A stretch of DNA of 64,000 nucleotides, taken from assembly GCA_030374765.1 (NCBI GenBank), contig JARGXX010000004.1, positions 1,240,001-1,304,000 on the forward strand, given 5' to 3'. This document shows positions 9,257 to 19,819 of the stretch, piece after piece. Numbering within the stretch: the first letter of the stretch is position 1; each line of letters opens with the position of its first letter. Both the position numbers and the translations under genes were made by a program. A model generated the notes under the pieces. That model was not told the origin of the DNA, did no database searches, and saw only the letters and a list, made by a program, of their open reading frames with translations. The stretch is from Agarophyton chilense (taxonomy: Eukaryota; Rhodophyta; Florideophyceae; Gracilariales; Gracilariaceae).

Positions 9257-12200
9257 TTATCTCTCTTGGGCGTTTACCAGCGTGGCTGGGAGTGCGGTCC
9301 CCGCAAGGCGGTGGTATCGCATTACCGCAGAGCGCGGGAGGTGCTCGATGGGCTCCGGGGTGTCCCACTCCGGCCCGTATCCGTACCAGCGGGTCTGGTA
9401 CTGGAGCACCCCGTACCCATCGTAGCTATGTCCGACGATTCGGTCGAGGACGTACTCCTGCACGTAAACTTGCCGGCCTTGCCGGGTGGTGGTGACCCGA
9501 GCCTCAGCGCCGCGTGGTGCTGGGCTCGTCGTCGCCTGTTCCGGGTCACCCGGTCTGTCATTCCGCTCTGCGGTTGTTGCCGGGTTGCCAGGGCTGCCGT
9601 ACCGCTTCGCGGAAGTTGCCGGCGCGGCCGGGTAGTTTTTACGCTGGGCGGTAGGGGCTTCCCTGAAGTCCGCCCTTACCGCGAGTTTGCGGGGGTCCTT
9701 CCGTCTTGGTGACGGTTCGCCGAAGGCCTCCGCTTGATTTGCGGCATGCGGCGTTCCCATTGGTGGGCAGTTTCCGCCGTTCAGTGCGCCGCGGGCGTTG
9801 AGTGGTTCACCGTCCCGGCGGTGCACCTCCGCGGGGTGGCTATCAGCCAATGACCGGGATGCCGGGTGCCCATTGGTCCGATCTCCCGCCCGGGTCACGT
9901 TACCTTGAGAACGGGTGGTCGGGCCGTCGCGGGCGGTTGGCTCCGATTGTTCGGCAAGGGAGGCGGTTTTCGACTTGTCGTCGCGCCCCTTTTCCCCCAT
10001 GGGGTTCGTACCGTTCTCAACGGAGTGGCTCGCTAGACCTGCTTGCGCAGCGCCCGCCGGAGTACCGGTATCGACCGAAACGCTCGGTGTGCAACCGCGA
10101 ATGCGCGGGGAGCCCTTAGTTGCTTCCACGCGATGCGGAGCGTCCGTAGGGTCTCGCTTCCCGGCTTCGGGTCTTCGAGCGCCTTGGTTCCCGTTGCGGG
10201 GTTGCGTGGCGGTCGGATTGACCGCCGCCTCCCGCGGGAGCGGAGTGACGTCCGGCGACGATGCTGGATGCCCGCTCGGGGGCCTTGCCCGGGGTGTCCG
10301 GTTAAACTTCGGTTGCGACGGCGATGCTTCCGCGATTGAGCGGGTCCCCTCCCCCTCCTTAGACGGAGCGACGGGTGATGGTGGGCTAACCGCATGGCGG
10401 GTATAAATATCGCTGCGCGGCGCCCGTAAGGGTAGCTGGCCGCGAGGGCCAGGTGTTTCCGGCATTGCCGATGGTTCCGATAACGTCGGTATATCGGAGA
10501 GACCCCGTGAGGGGTGCGGTACCACGGCGGGGCGTGGTGCCACCGTTGTACCCGTGGTATCCGAGGCCGTTTCGACGGGGGCTGATGCGGTTTCCGCCTG
10601 CGGTGGTGGGGCGGCTACGATGCGGTCTTGTGAAAGACGTTCGTGGTCGCCGTTCTTGTCCACCACAACGGTGCCGGGGAGGGAGGACACGTCCCGGAAC
10701 GGACCTTCAGCGACAGGCGAGAGCTTGTGACGCTTGTCGGTCCGGGGGTTGTAGTACTCCCGGCGAACGAACACGTAGGTTCCGGGCTTGGGCGGTGCTG
10801 GTAGTGGTCCGCGTAAGCGGTTATCAAAGTTCCGCTTGTAGGCGGCCGGGGCACGTTCCATGGACTTCCGAGCGACCGGTACGAGCTTGGTAATCCAGTT
10901 CTTCCACTTTAGGTGGTATTGGCCCACGGATGGGAAAGAATTGACCCTGTGTTGGGGTTCGACCGCCACTGGCGGGGGTGTTCTGGAGAGCACAAGCCCG
11001 AAGGGAGTCAGACCGGTTGTCCGGTGGACCTGCGTGTTGTAGGCGTAGGTGATAGCATCAGAATAAATGTCCCACGTCATTGGGTGATCGGATACGTAGG
11101 AGCGTAGCGACGCGAGTAGGGTGCGGTTGAAGCGTTCCACCTGCCCGTTTGTTTGCGGGTGGTAGGTGGTAGTTTACAGGTTCTTGACGTCGAGGATGCG
11201 GCAGACGTCCTGAAAGAACTTTGAGGCGAACTGCTTACCGTTATCAGATAGAACCTCTATCGGAGGGCCATAAACGAACGCCCAGTGCGTAGCGAAGGCG
11301 TTCGCAACCGTGAAAGCGGTGATCTTCCGTAAAGATACGGTGCGCACCAGCTTCGAAAAGCGGTCAGTGATAACCAAGAGGAACTTGTTTCCCTTGCGCG
11401 TCTTGAGTAGAGGCCCGAGAATGTCGATTGCGACAAACTCGAGGGGCGCCCTTGCGGGGAAAAGCTTCATCCGTTTGGAGTGCTTCCGGAGTTTCACCCG
11501 GTTCTTTGCGCATTGGGTGCATAACTGCACCGTAGCGTAGCAATCAACCTCCATAGCGGGCCAATAAAAGTCCCTTCACAGGGTTAGATAAAGTTTTCTC
11601 CCACCGGAGTGTCCCCCGAGGGTCGGGTAGTGTGAGAGGTGGAGCACCCTGGTTTGCAGGGTGTGGGGGACCACGATCTGGGATCGGTGGTCCCCCGTCC
11701 GGACGAGGTAACCGATGTCGTTTACCTCGAACGGGAGGTCCTCTCCACCGTTTAGGCGGGCCCGTATGCGCGTGCAGAACGGGTCGCCGAACTGTTCTCG
11801 GATCATCTCCTCGGTGGAGATGGGTACAAAGGTCCCGGGTACGGGTGTTTCATTCTCGCGCGCTGCGAGTAGCTCATCCATTTCCATGGTGTCTTCCCCG
11901 GTTTCGGGCCAATCCGACTCCGTCGGTGTTTCCCCTTCCAAGGTAAAGCACGGGATCTCGTCGACCTCCGGGTCGGCAAGTGCTTCACCTGTCGTAGTTA
12001 ATCGAGAGAGGGCGTCTGCTTGGGTGTTCTGGACACCCTTTTTGTAGACTACCTCGAAGTCGAATTCCGCTAAGCGGAGGCGCCACCGCATTAAGCGGCC
12101 AGAAGGATCTGTGATGTTCAGCAGCCACCTCAACGAGGCATGGTCCGTGTACACGGTGAAATGAACGCCCATGAGGTATGGGCGCAGAGTGGATAGCGCC

Positions 12201-14511
12201 CAGACCACTGCGAGGCACTCCTTCTCGGAGACCGAGTAGTTGCGCTCGTGGACGTTCAGCGTGCGGGACCAATAGCCAATTGGTTTGCGTTCCCCTTCGG
12301 GGGTGGTTTGGAACTGTGCGCAGCCCACCTGGTGGTCGCTGGCGTCGGTGTCGATGGAGTAGGGAAGCCCAAGTTTGGGCAAGGATAGGATGGGAGCTGT
12401 CGTAACTGCCTTAATCAAGGAGCGAAAAGCTTCCGACTGATCGGTGGTAAATGGCGCAAGCTTCGGTGGCTGGCCCTTCCGCAGTAGCGCGTTTAGCGGA
12501 GCGGCGATATCCGAGAAACTCGGTATAAACCGTCGATAGACGTTGACCAGACCTAAAAAGGATCGGAGCTCCGTTTGAGTACGGGGCTCCTTCGCCTCGC
12601 AGAGGGACTTGATACGAACTTGTTCGATCATTAACCGTCCTGGACGGATGACGTGCCCGAGATACTTCACCGTGTCGGTGAAGAACTCGCACTTCCTCAA
12701 CTTGAGGGTTATTCCTGCGTCTCGCAGTACGGTCATCACGTCCCGCACGTGGGTCAGGTGATCGTCCAGGTTTCTGGAAAAGACAATGATGTCGTCCAAG
12801 TAGACAAGGCACGTGCGCCACTTGAAACGCGACATCAGTATGTCTATTGCCCTTTGAAAGGTGGCCGGTGCATTGGTTAAACCAAACGGCATCCGCTTGA
12901 AGCGGTAGTAACCCGAGTGGCAAACAAACGCGGTTTTGTCTCGGTCCTCTTCCCGGACTGGGACTTGCTAGTAGCCCCAGCTAGCATCCAGAGCCGTAAA
13001 CACGGTAGCGTCCCCGAGCGAGTCTATACACTCGTCCATGCGCGGGATCGGGTAGGTGTCCCTCACGGTGACGGCATTGAGGCGGCGGTAGTCAACGCAA
13101 AACCGCCACGTGCCGTCAGCCTTGAGGGCCAGCACCACCGGTGAAGCCCAAGGAGATTGGGCGGGCTCGATGACTCCAGCACGGAGCATCTTGTCCACCT
13201 GAAATTCTTCCTCCTCCCGAGCTTTTGGTCCCGCCCTGTAAGGGGGTTGTGCAACCGGACGTGCGTCCGGTAGCAAGTCTATCCGATGTTCGGTTGTATT
13301 GATCTCACCCAGTGAGCCGTCCCACATTGTGGTAAACTCGCGTAGCATTCCGCGTAAGCGGTCCCGGTGTGAGACCGGTGTGAGACCGGTACATGACTCA
13401 GGTCCAGGTCCTCGAGGGCCTTGATCGGGTCTATCTTATCGTAGCTCGTAGGCTGTGCCCTGGTGTCAGGTGTGGGAACCGACGAGGTCGGAAATGCATC
13501 CGTCTTGACGGTTTTATCGAGCGCCAACTGCTGTGCCTCCCCAGAGGTTTCTGCACCGGATACCGGGAGACCATCCACGGTAGAGGGAGTTATTCCGAGT
13601 ACTTCGGCAGCCGTCACCTTTGTAGGGAGCATCGCGAGCGGGTGCGGCGTCACAGACCCAATGACTTGGTTCTTTGCCAGCGTCTGGGGAGCCATTCCCA
13701 GATTGGCAACCAACACCCTGAAAGGGGAATTCGGCGTGACTTGCACGATTCCGTTCACAACGGTTAACTGAAATTTCTCGTACAACGAAGGCAAGGGCTG
13801 AACAACCCGAAGACCGTGTTGACGGGAATTGACTGAAACCATAACCTGGCACTCCGGGGGTATGGTTACTGACAAGGCAACGCGTAGCTTCGTAGAATCC
13901 CGGTTCGCCGGTGTGGGTTTCTGCGCAGCAGGTAGAGGAACGTGTTTCCTCGATGCCCGCTTCAGCGGTTGACGAACAATGGGGACGGTCGATCCGTCCT
14001 CAAGTTCCACCTGCTTAAGGCGTGGGCGGATGGCGTCGACAAACCTGTCGCAGTAGTCACATCCCAGTATAACTGGCGCGGCCAGCGAGCGGCACACAAT
14101 AAAAGTTAGTTTAACCACCATCCGCCCTAGCCTGACGATCAGGTCGATCACACCAGCCGTTTTCAACGGGTTGTTATTGGCGTCCGACACGTCGGGTACC
14201 GTTTCAGAACGGATGACTGACCGCAATGGCGGGGGTAAAACCGATTCCACAATAAAGTTCGGCCCAGCACCTGTATCCAGGACAGTGAGATGTCTCACCA
14301 TAAACTGCGTGTGCAGACCAAGGTCAGCGTAAACCTTGTAGTTACGCTTGGCCATTACCAAGACTCTATCCGGGATCCGGTTATTTCTAATCCGTATCCA
14401 CGGTCGACGCAACACACCGAGGTGTTTAGAGTCCGCGTCTGCGGTGTCCTTCCTTGTCAGGATTTTCACCGGGGAGCGAGGCATCGGCGCCTCAGGCGTC
14501 GTCAGCCTCAA
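9257..14511 (-). pseudogene. pol: Element 1 Pol: protease, RT, RNase H, integrase, chromodomain (broken)
   Basis: Minus-strand order: protease with VLDTGAGPN (about 14270); RT with an intact YLDD active site (about 12790-12800); RNase H with DTDASDHQVGCAQF and YTDHASLRWLL; integrase with HHCC, first Asp in AIDILG, second in LSDNGKQF, and Glu in VERFNRTL; then a Pro/Thr/Arg-rich linker of roughly 375 residues; and at the end a chromodomain-like block (YVLDRIVGHS to WYGYGPEWDTPEPIEHLP). RT to chromodomain share one frame, broken by TAG 12968, TGA 11576 and TAA 11174. The protease lies in another frame because of an 11-bp tandem duplication at 13370-13390; removing 11 bases aligns it with RT. 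The first codon of the open protease frame (14511) is TTG, so Pol probably relies on readthrough or frameshifting from Gag. Non-functional as read. Confidence 0.9.
13370..13390. repeat. 11-bp tandem duplication TGAGACCGGTG inside pol
   Basis: Two adjacent copies (13370-13380 and 13381-13390, the second lacking only the last base match) sit at the protease/RT junction. Eleven extra bases produce exactly the observed change from the protease frame to the RT frame. Confidence 0.8.
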
Positions 14512-14546
14512 CTCTGAGGACGCCTCTCCCGAAGGGGAGACTCCCT

Positions 14547-16622
14547 CTACTCTTTTCCCTGTACAGGGTCCTGGTCGGGCGAAGGCCCGACTTCCTCGGC
14601 AACGAGTGCATGATTCCGTTGCACGGTAGCTACCGCAGGAGCGGGTTGAGATCCACCAGCGTGGTTTGGCGCTGGTGCGGCGCGTGCCGGCTGAGCCGGT
14701 TTGTACCGAGAATTCGGAGTGTGAGCCAATGCGTTGGGGAAGTCCGTCTTCGCGCGGAGATATGACGTGAGTGGCACGGAGCCCTTCTCCTGCGGGGAGA
14801 GGGCTTCGTAATTATCCACCACTCGCGCCATATCGCGTAGCGATAAAAGGCATTGCGGGGAGGTGTGCCCGCGCTCGTAGCACAAGTGGCACACCAACGT
14901 CACTCCCGCGTTTCGCGGTACGGCATTCCGAGCATCGGTGTATCTTCCGGGTTCCCGGTTTCCAACCCATCCAGGGCGCTGACTTCGTGTCATTTCGTTT
15001 GAGTACGGCATACGGGGGGCCGGAGTGCGGCGGTCATTTAGATAGAAGACCTGCCCGTTCTCCGTGTCCCTTGCGGTTGAGTCAACCGAGCCATCCGTCG
15101 TAGACGGTAATTCCGTTGTCGGAATAGATAAACCATCGTGATGGATGACATTCATATTGTCATAACCCTGTTTGGGGATGCCATCCGTCGCAAATGACGG
15201 TGAAGAAGAGTCTGACTCAAGCAGCAATGCTTTAGCGGCCCTCGACCGGGTTCCCGGATTGCGTGCACGTAGTGCATCTCCCTCTGCGCGGGCAAACTGT
15301 ACGAGTTCAAGGTAGGTCACCTTCGGCTCTTGTTCCCTGTAACGGGCGACAAGAGTCTTGATGGCTGGATCCAAGCCATCAATGAACATCGTACAGCGTT
15401 CCCCAGCGGGGTATACATTACCACAACGGTGGAAAGCCTTATTCAGGCGTACCGAGTAATCGGTCTCGAGCTCGCCGGAGCGTTGTCGAGTGTCTCGCAA
15501 AGCGAGTATTGCCGCTTGTATCGCGGAGTTGGTTGCGTAGGAACGCAGGAGGTACTGCACGGCCTCGGGCCAGCAGGTCACACCTCCTTCGGAGGCTCGC
15601 AACGAGCCCCGAACCGACAAAAACTGATCTTCAGCGACACCCCGTAGAAACTAGGGTAGCGCCACGTAGGCTTGTCCTTCGTTCATTCCGAGTATATCGG
15701 CTTCCGCTACAAAGCGGTGTAGGAAATCCAAGAACAGAATTGGATCATCCCCAGTAAACGACTGGTTACGAAGTGAAAGCTGCATCCGCTTGATGCAGTC
15801 TTTCACTTTACCCGTGTCACGCGGTGTCCGACCTAAACAGGAATCTTCTAGCCGGTAATACCGGTAGGACAGGAGTGTCCTGTACAGAGGGTTGGTGGGC
15901 TTCAAGGGTTTGAGGCCCAAATGTCGCCGACCCTTGGGGCGCGACCGGATGGCCCCGTAGGTGGCAGAGGACCGCTTTGAGCGGGAAGAGCGCCCATAAC
16001 GATCCTGTGGGTCATCGCTCACAGACGAATCGGAACTCTCCGAGTCACTCGGTTTACCGTCCGACTCAGATGATGAGTCGGACGGGTGTCCGTGCTTACG
16101 GTTAGAATCCCGGTTCTTCCGGCTCTTCCGGTTCCGTGACTGGGTCTCTCTATGAGAGACAACCGGTCTAGCCGCGTTCGCGGGCGAGGTTAACGTCCTC
16201 TCGACTGACTGAAGTCGGCTTCAGAGACGCTCGAAGCGATTCTCCATACCTTTTGCGAAGGAAGACGGAGCGCCAAAACACTCGAGTAGTGTATTGACGT
16301 CCGACCGCAATACGCGGATATCCTCGGCTAACTCACTTGTAGGGGGGTTAGCGAGGCTTCCTCGTAAAGAGGTGAACTCCCTCGAGAGGGTATTGTGAGC
16401 AGCCCGCAGGGAGCGGAGCTGCTCTTCCAAGCGTATAACCACCGTTGCGACGGTCGTTAACCCGGAATTGGGCTGCGGGTCTTCAGTGCCGGTGACCGGT
16501 ATCTCCCGGGAAGCCGGTGTTGGAGCCAGGGCCTGTGGAACATCAGTGCCCCTGGCATCACCGCTCTGGCGGGAACGGCTGCGTGTTGCAGGAGGCTCCA
16601 TGCTAGGCGGTTTCCTTGGCAT
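14547..16622 (-). pseudogene. gag: Element 1 Gag (two in-frame stops)
   Basis: A single frame runs from the ATG at 16620-16622 to a stop at 14547, interrupted by TGA at 16221-16223 and TAG at 15651-15653. The order fits a Ty3 Gag. First come a basic N-terminus and a coiled-coil-like stretch (about 16300-16420), then a Ser/Arg/Asp-rich region. A capsid-like domain (about 14990-15900) and one CCHC zinc knuckle, CHLCYERGHTSPQC (about 14850-14890), complete it. Pol begins in a different frame about 35 bp downstream, so the two were probably linked by frameshifting. The length before decay (about 690 codons) is normal for chromoviruses. Confidence 0.85.
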
Positions 16623-16728
16623 TGGCCACACCGTCTCGACGGAAGAATAGAAAGCAAACCGGTGAGACCGGAGAAAACCCGTTAAACGGAAAACAACCTC
16701 AGAGAGGACACAAGCGGTCTTGACTTCT

Positions 16729-16742
16729 AAGTCGGGAGACCA
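16729..16742 (-). promoter_or_regulatory. Primer-binding site of element 1
   Basis: The minus strand just inside the 5' LTR reads TGGTCTCCCGACTT, starting with the TGG that pairs with a tRNA CCA end. The identical 14 bases occur at the same place in element 2 (43656-43669). The tRNA itself was not identified. Confidence 0.7.
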
Positions 16743-16745
16743 ATT

Positions 16746-17610
16746 TGTAGGACAATGCCCCCAAGGGGGAAAACCCACGAAGACGTCCGGATCTTCCTCT
16801 CACGAGGTAACCGGCGCAGTAGAGCCCTCCCAGGGATCGGCGCGCAATGCCGGGTGCAAGCCGGAGCCGAACCGTCGCGACGGGCCCAGGGAGGCTGAAA
16901 GAAGCCGAGAATATCCGCTGAAGCGGTGCTTGCGTATCCTCTGAGGAGGCAAAACCCACGAGAGTGGCGAGCACGACAGGTGTCAGTGCGAGCCGCAAGA
17001 GCGGGAATTGCCCAATGAAGGGGAGGAAAAGGGAAGGAAAATGGGAACGGAGACAAACGGGCGAGGTTGACCACGAGTCGCAAGAGGGGACTCGGGAATA
17101 GCCGGCACTGCCGGGTGTAGCAAACCGTATACACGGGCGGAACCACGAAAGTGGGAATAGATACCCAACACACGAAGGCTGCTTGAACGTCCAAGGGGGT
17201 TGGGAAGCCGTGCACCACGGGAAATCCCTCCGTAAGGAGTTGTATATCCGCGCAGGCGGTTCGACCCAAAGCAAAGATCTGGAAGACCAAGATCACCCTT
17301 CTTGGGGAGACTTTACTGGACCGGCGGCCGCGAGGCCGGCGGCCTAAGTACTGTAGTCACCGTAGAATACAATAAATAAAGTCTATCCTAAATAGCTAAA
17401 TGTCCGTCTAACTAAAGGGGCCAATCTGGCGGCCACGTGTCGCGCGGGCGCTGCGGCCACGTGTATGGCACCCGGTCCCGCCGGTGCATCACCGGCGTTC
17501 CGGGTGTCGCCGTGAAAGCGGATTACTCCTACTCATAACGAGGTTGCACGCCGGAGGCTCCGGAAAAAACTTAAGTCCCCAAAAACCTCCCTGGAGGACG
17601 TTGCTCTTCA
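16746..17610 (-). repeat. 5' LTR of element 1
   Basis: Same length as the 3' copy and about 2% different. This suggests a moderately recent insertion, yet gag-pol already contains several stops. Confidence 0.92.
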
Positions 17611-19317
17611 GTTATCTATAAATCCGTTTGCGAGATTACAATAGAAAATATGCGGTGTAAGATTCAATGTGTTTCCGTGTGCACCCTTGTAAAGATTCCA
17701 AGCATCAACCACGCATATTGCCAGCAAAGAAGTATTCACTCTAAAAGACCATTCTTTCACTTCAAGCTCCTTTTCCATATTCAGATCATCTTGACGTGAC
17801 CTATTATGTATATCAATTATTGAACAACAAAAATAGTATTCCTCACAAAACTATGGAATAGCAATGGAAAGCGGTTTTTTTCATTATTCCATCAGTTTTC
17901 CTGCATCTTTCACGAGAAATGGGTGTTTCTGGTTGGGTACTGCTACAAGTGCTGACGAAATATCTCCTCTCGCGGTCCACCCAGAGCACAGACATCATCT
18001 TTCGATCCAATTCAGGCAGTTTCCCGACCATTGACATGTACTGGTCTCGTGCCGTCTTCGTAAGTTCGGATAGGGATATTTCATATGAAACCTTCTTTTG
18101 GCTGTTTTTACAACCCCAATAAATCGCATTCCTTTTTTTAAAAGTTCTTCAGCTGTTTCAACAGAAGCAAAGTATTAATCGGCACAAACGATTCGATCAG
18201 TTGCGAACCAATTTTCAACAAGTCTCATTAAAAGAACTGTCTCATGCGCAAGTTCTGATTCAAAAGGCTGTACGTTTGTTTGCGTAGCTCCCATCGTGAT
18301 TTCAAATTTGAAAATAATTCCACTCCTTCCACAACACAATGTATTTAATTCAAAACAATTTTCAGGTTTCCTATCAATCAGTGTAGTGTGAAAGTCCAAT
18401 TTCAATCCAGTTCCCTCCAATTCCATACCAACGTGACATAATTTCGTCCACGCACAAATTGTGTGACGGAGTTACAAACGCTTTCCGATGGTCATTTATA
18501 GCTTACACAAACTCAGAAACGCATGACCACCTGCATTCTTCTGATTTTTGATCGTTCCTAAAGCCACTGAAAACGATGAATTGCCGTATATGTTCAAACC
18601 GATTTCGTGACATGATCTTTTCGAGCTGCGGAGATTCGATATATTTAGAAAACGAGTCTTTAGACTAAAGCAATCTTCTATTTGAAAACTCAAAGCGTGT
18701 TATTAACACCATTAAACCGAAGAACTTCAAAATTTCACCTCCTGTAGTCTGCTTTGAGCCTTATTCTTACAGTCGAGAGTTGGTAGATCGAACTATTTTT
18801 CTAAGTGAGCTACAGGAATCATCCACATGTAGAAATCGTATGGAGAGAGTTCCGAAGGTGCATTTATGGCGGAGATGAAATCTCCGAGAAGTCCTGTGAC
18901 TTTCCATTGATGCATTTGCACTGGACAATTTAGATTCAAGGATACATTTTCAGTTGTCCATTTCTTCGAATGAATTTTCACAAGGCTGTCTTGCGTGTCA
19001 CTGTTTGTCACAGTAATAAAGCTCAAAGGATTCATTGTGTGACATTGATGGCCATCCGTGACAGTATTTTGCTCTTCATTGTTCGAAACTTCATTAGTAA
19101 TAGCAGCACAATTTATATCCACGTTGGAATTGATGGATTTTGAGCAGTTTCCTGACCCCTGACATGACCGCCGGCTTTTAAATTACAAAGTTTGAGAGTG
19201 CATATTTTCTCGCGACCAGGTAGCTCGAAGTTTATCGTGACAAAAGTGTGTCTCTGATTGTTTTTGACAAGATCGTCTACTCTTGTAACACTTTTGCTGA
19301 CCAGTTTCGTTTTCCAT
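17611..19317 (-). pseudogene. piggyBac-type transposase, N-terminal and catalytic part (decayed)
   Basis: Minus strand from an ATG at 19315-19317. After a non-conserved N-terminus with one stop (near 19188), the DDE_Tnp_1_7 blocks appear in order: SPYDFYMWMIP; EILKFFGLMVLITRFEFSNR; CVDEIMSRWYG, with the first catalytic Asp; DRKPENCFELNTLC; DRIVCAD.YFASV, with the second Asp; and CCSIIDIHNRSRQDDL, with the third. Several stops and frame changes lie between the blocks. The reading continues across the chromovirus insertion into 5920-6236. Together they give a protein of about 670 codons, near the family's size. The transposon's own TTAA ends could not be found. Confidence 0.82.
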
Positions 19318-19571
19318 TACGTGCTAAAGAAGCGTTTACAGTCGTTCTCTGATGTGAATAGACGTGCGCGGGTATGTACTCTGTTTCTCACTGCAGGATG
19401 GGGATCCATAGATAATGACATATTTCATAAATTATGAAAGAATGAATTAAGGATGATGTTGTTTACAGGTTGTGAACGATCGTTCGTGGTCTTTGAGGTT
19501 GATGCCAGAGAAGAAGAGAGTGTTGACAACGTCTAGGCACAAAAATTTAAGGAAATTGACAAAGTTTACAT

Positions 19572-19589
19572 TGGCCTCATATGAGGCCA
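19572..19589. repeat. 18-bp palindrome TGGCCTCATATGAGGCCA
   Basis: Identical to the palindrome at 5419-5436. With element 1 removed, the two copies bracket the piggyBac gene about 2.8 kb apart. Confidence 0.7.
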
Positions 19590-19660
19590 GTGGTCGAATA
19601 GACATTAGCTGACTCAGAACAAGCATCGCACCCAGATACTGTTCAATACTTAACTGAGGT

Positions 19661-19819
19661 CTAGAACGAGAGCGCGCGTGCGTAGGCGGCGCTCGCCGCG
19701 GCAGGGAAACCTCGCCCAGTGGCGCATACGAGCGCGCCGGTAGGCGCTCCACACACGACGCTTTGCGCGTCGCGCGCAAACTGGCCGAGCGTGGACCACT
19801 TATCGTCTGCGACGTCATA
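19661..19819 (-). pseudogene. Detached last kelch blade beyond the premature stop
   Basis: In the frame of the kelch gene, 52 codons without a stop follow the TAA at 19820. They contain DDKWSTL and paired G/A-rich strands as expected of a closing propeller blade, and end at TAG 19661. A sequencing error at the TAA would have the same appearance. Confidence 0.6.

Larger units (their letters stand above)
6237..17610 (-). mobile_element. Full-length Ty3/gypsy chromovirus (element 1), 11.4 kb
   Basis: Direct LTRs of 865 bp (6237-7101 and 16746-17610, about 17 differences, near 98% identity) are flanked by a perfect 5-bp duplication GTTAT (6232-6236 and 17611-17615). Gag-Pol is on the minus strand, so the LTR at the high coordinates is the 5' one. 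A primer-binding site (16729-16742) and a polypurine tract (7102-7116) sit at the expected places. The interior is strongly GC-rich compared with the AT-richer flanks. The interior also holds a 591-codon reading frame on the plus strand next to the 3' LTR. The insertion interrupts a piggyBac-type transposase gene. Confidence 0.93.

Noticed and set aside
9180-10893. Several plus-strand frames of 80-170 codons opposite element 1 pol
   Set aside because: They are mirror frames of the GC-rich integrase linker and chromodomain region, which is supported by clear Pol motifs on the minus strand.
19447-19450. TTAA as a possible piggyBac end
   Set aside because: No inverted repeat with any TTAA near 5846-5882, so the transposon ends remain unknown.
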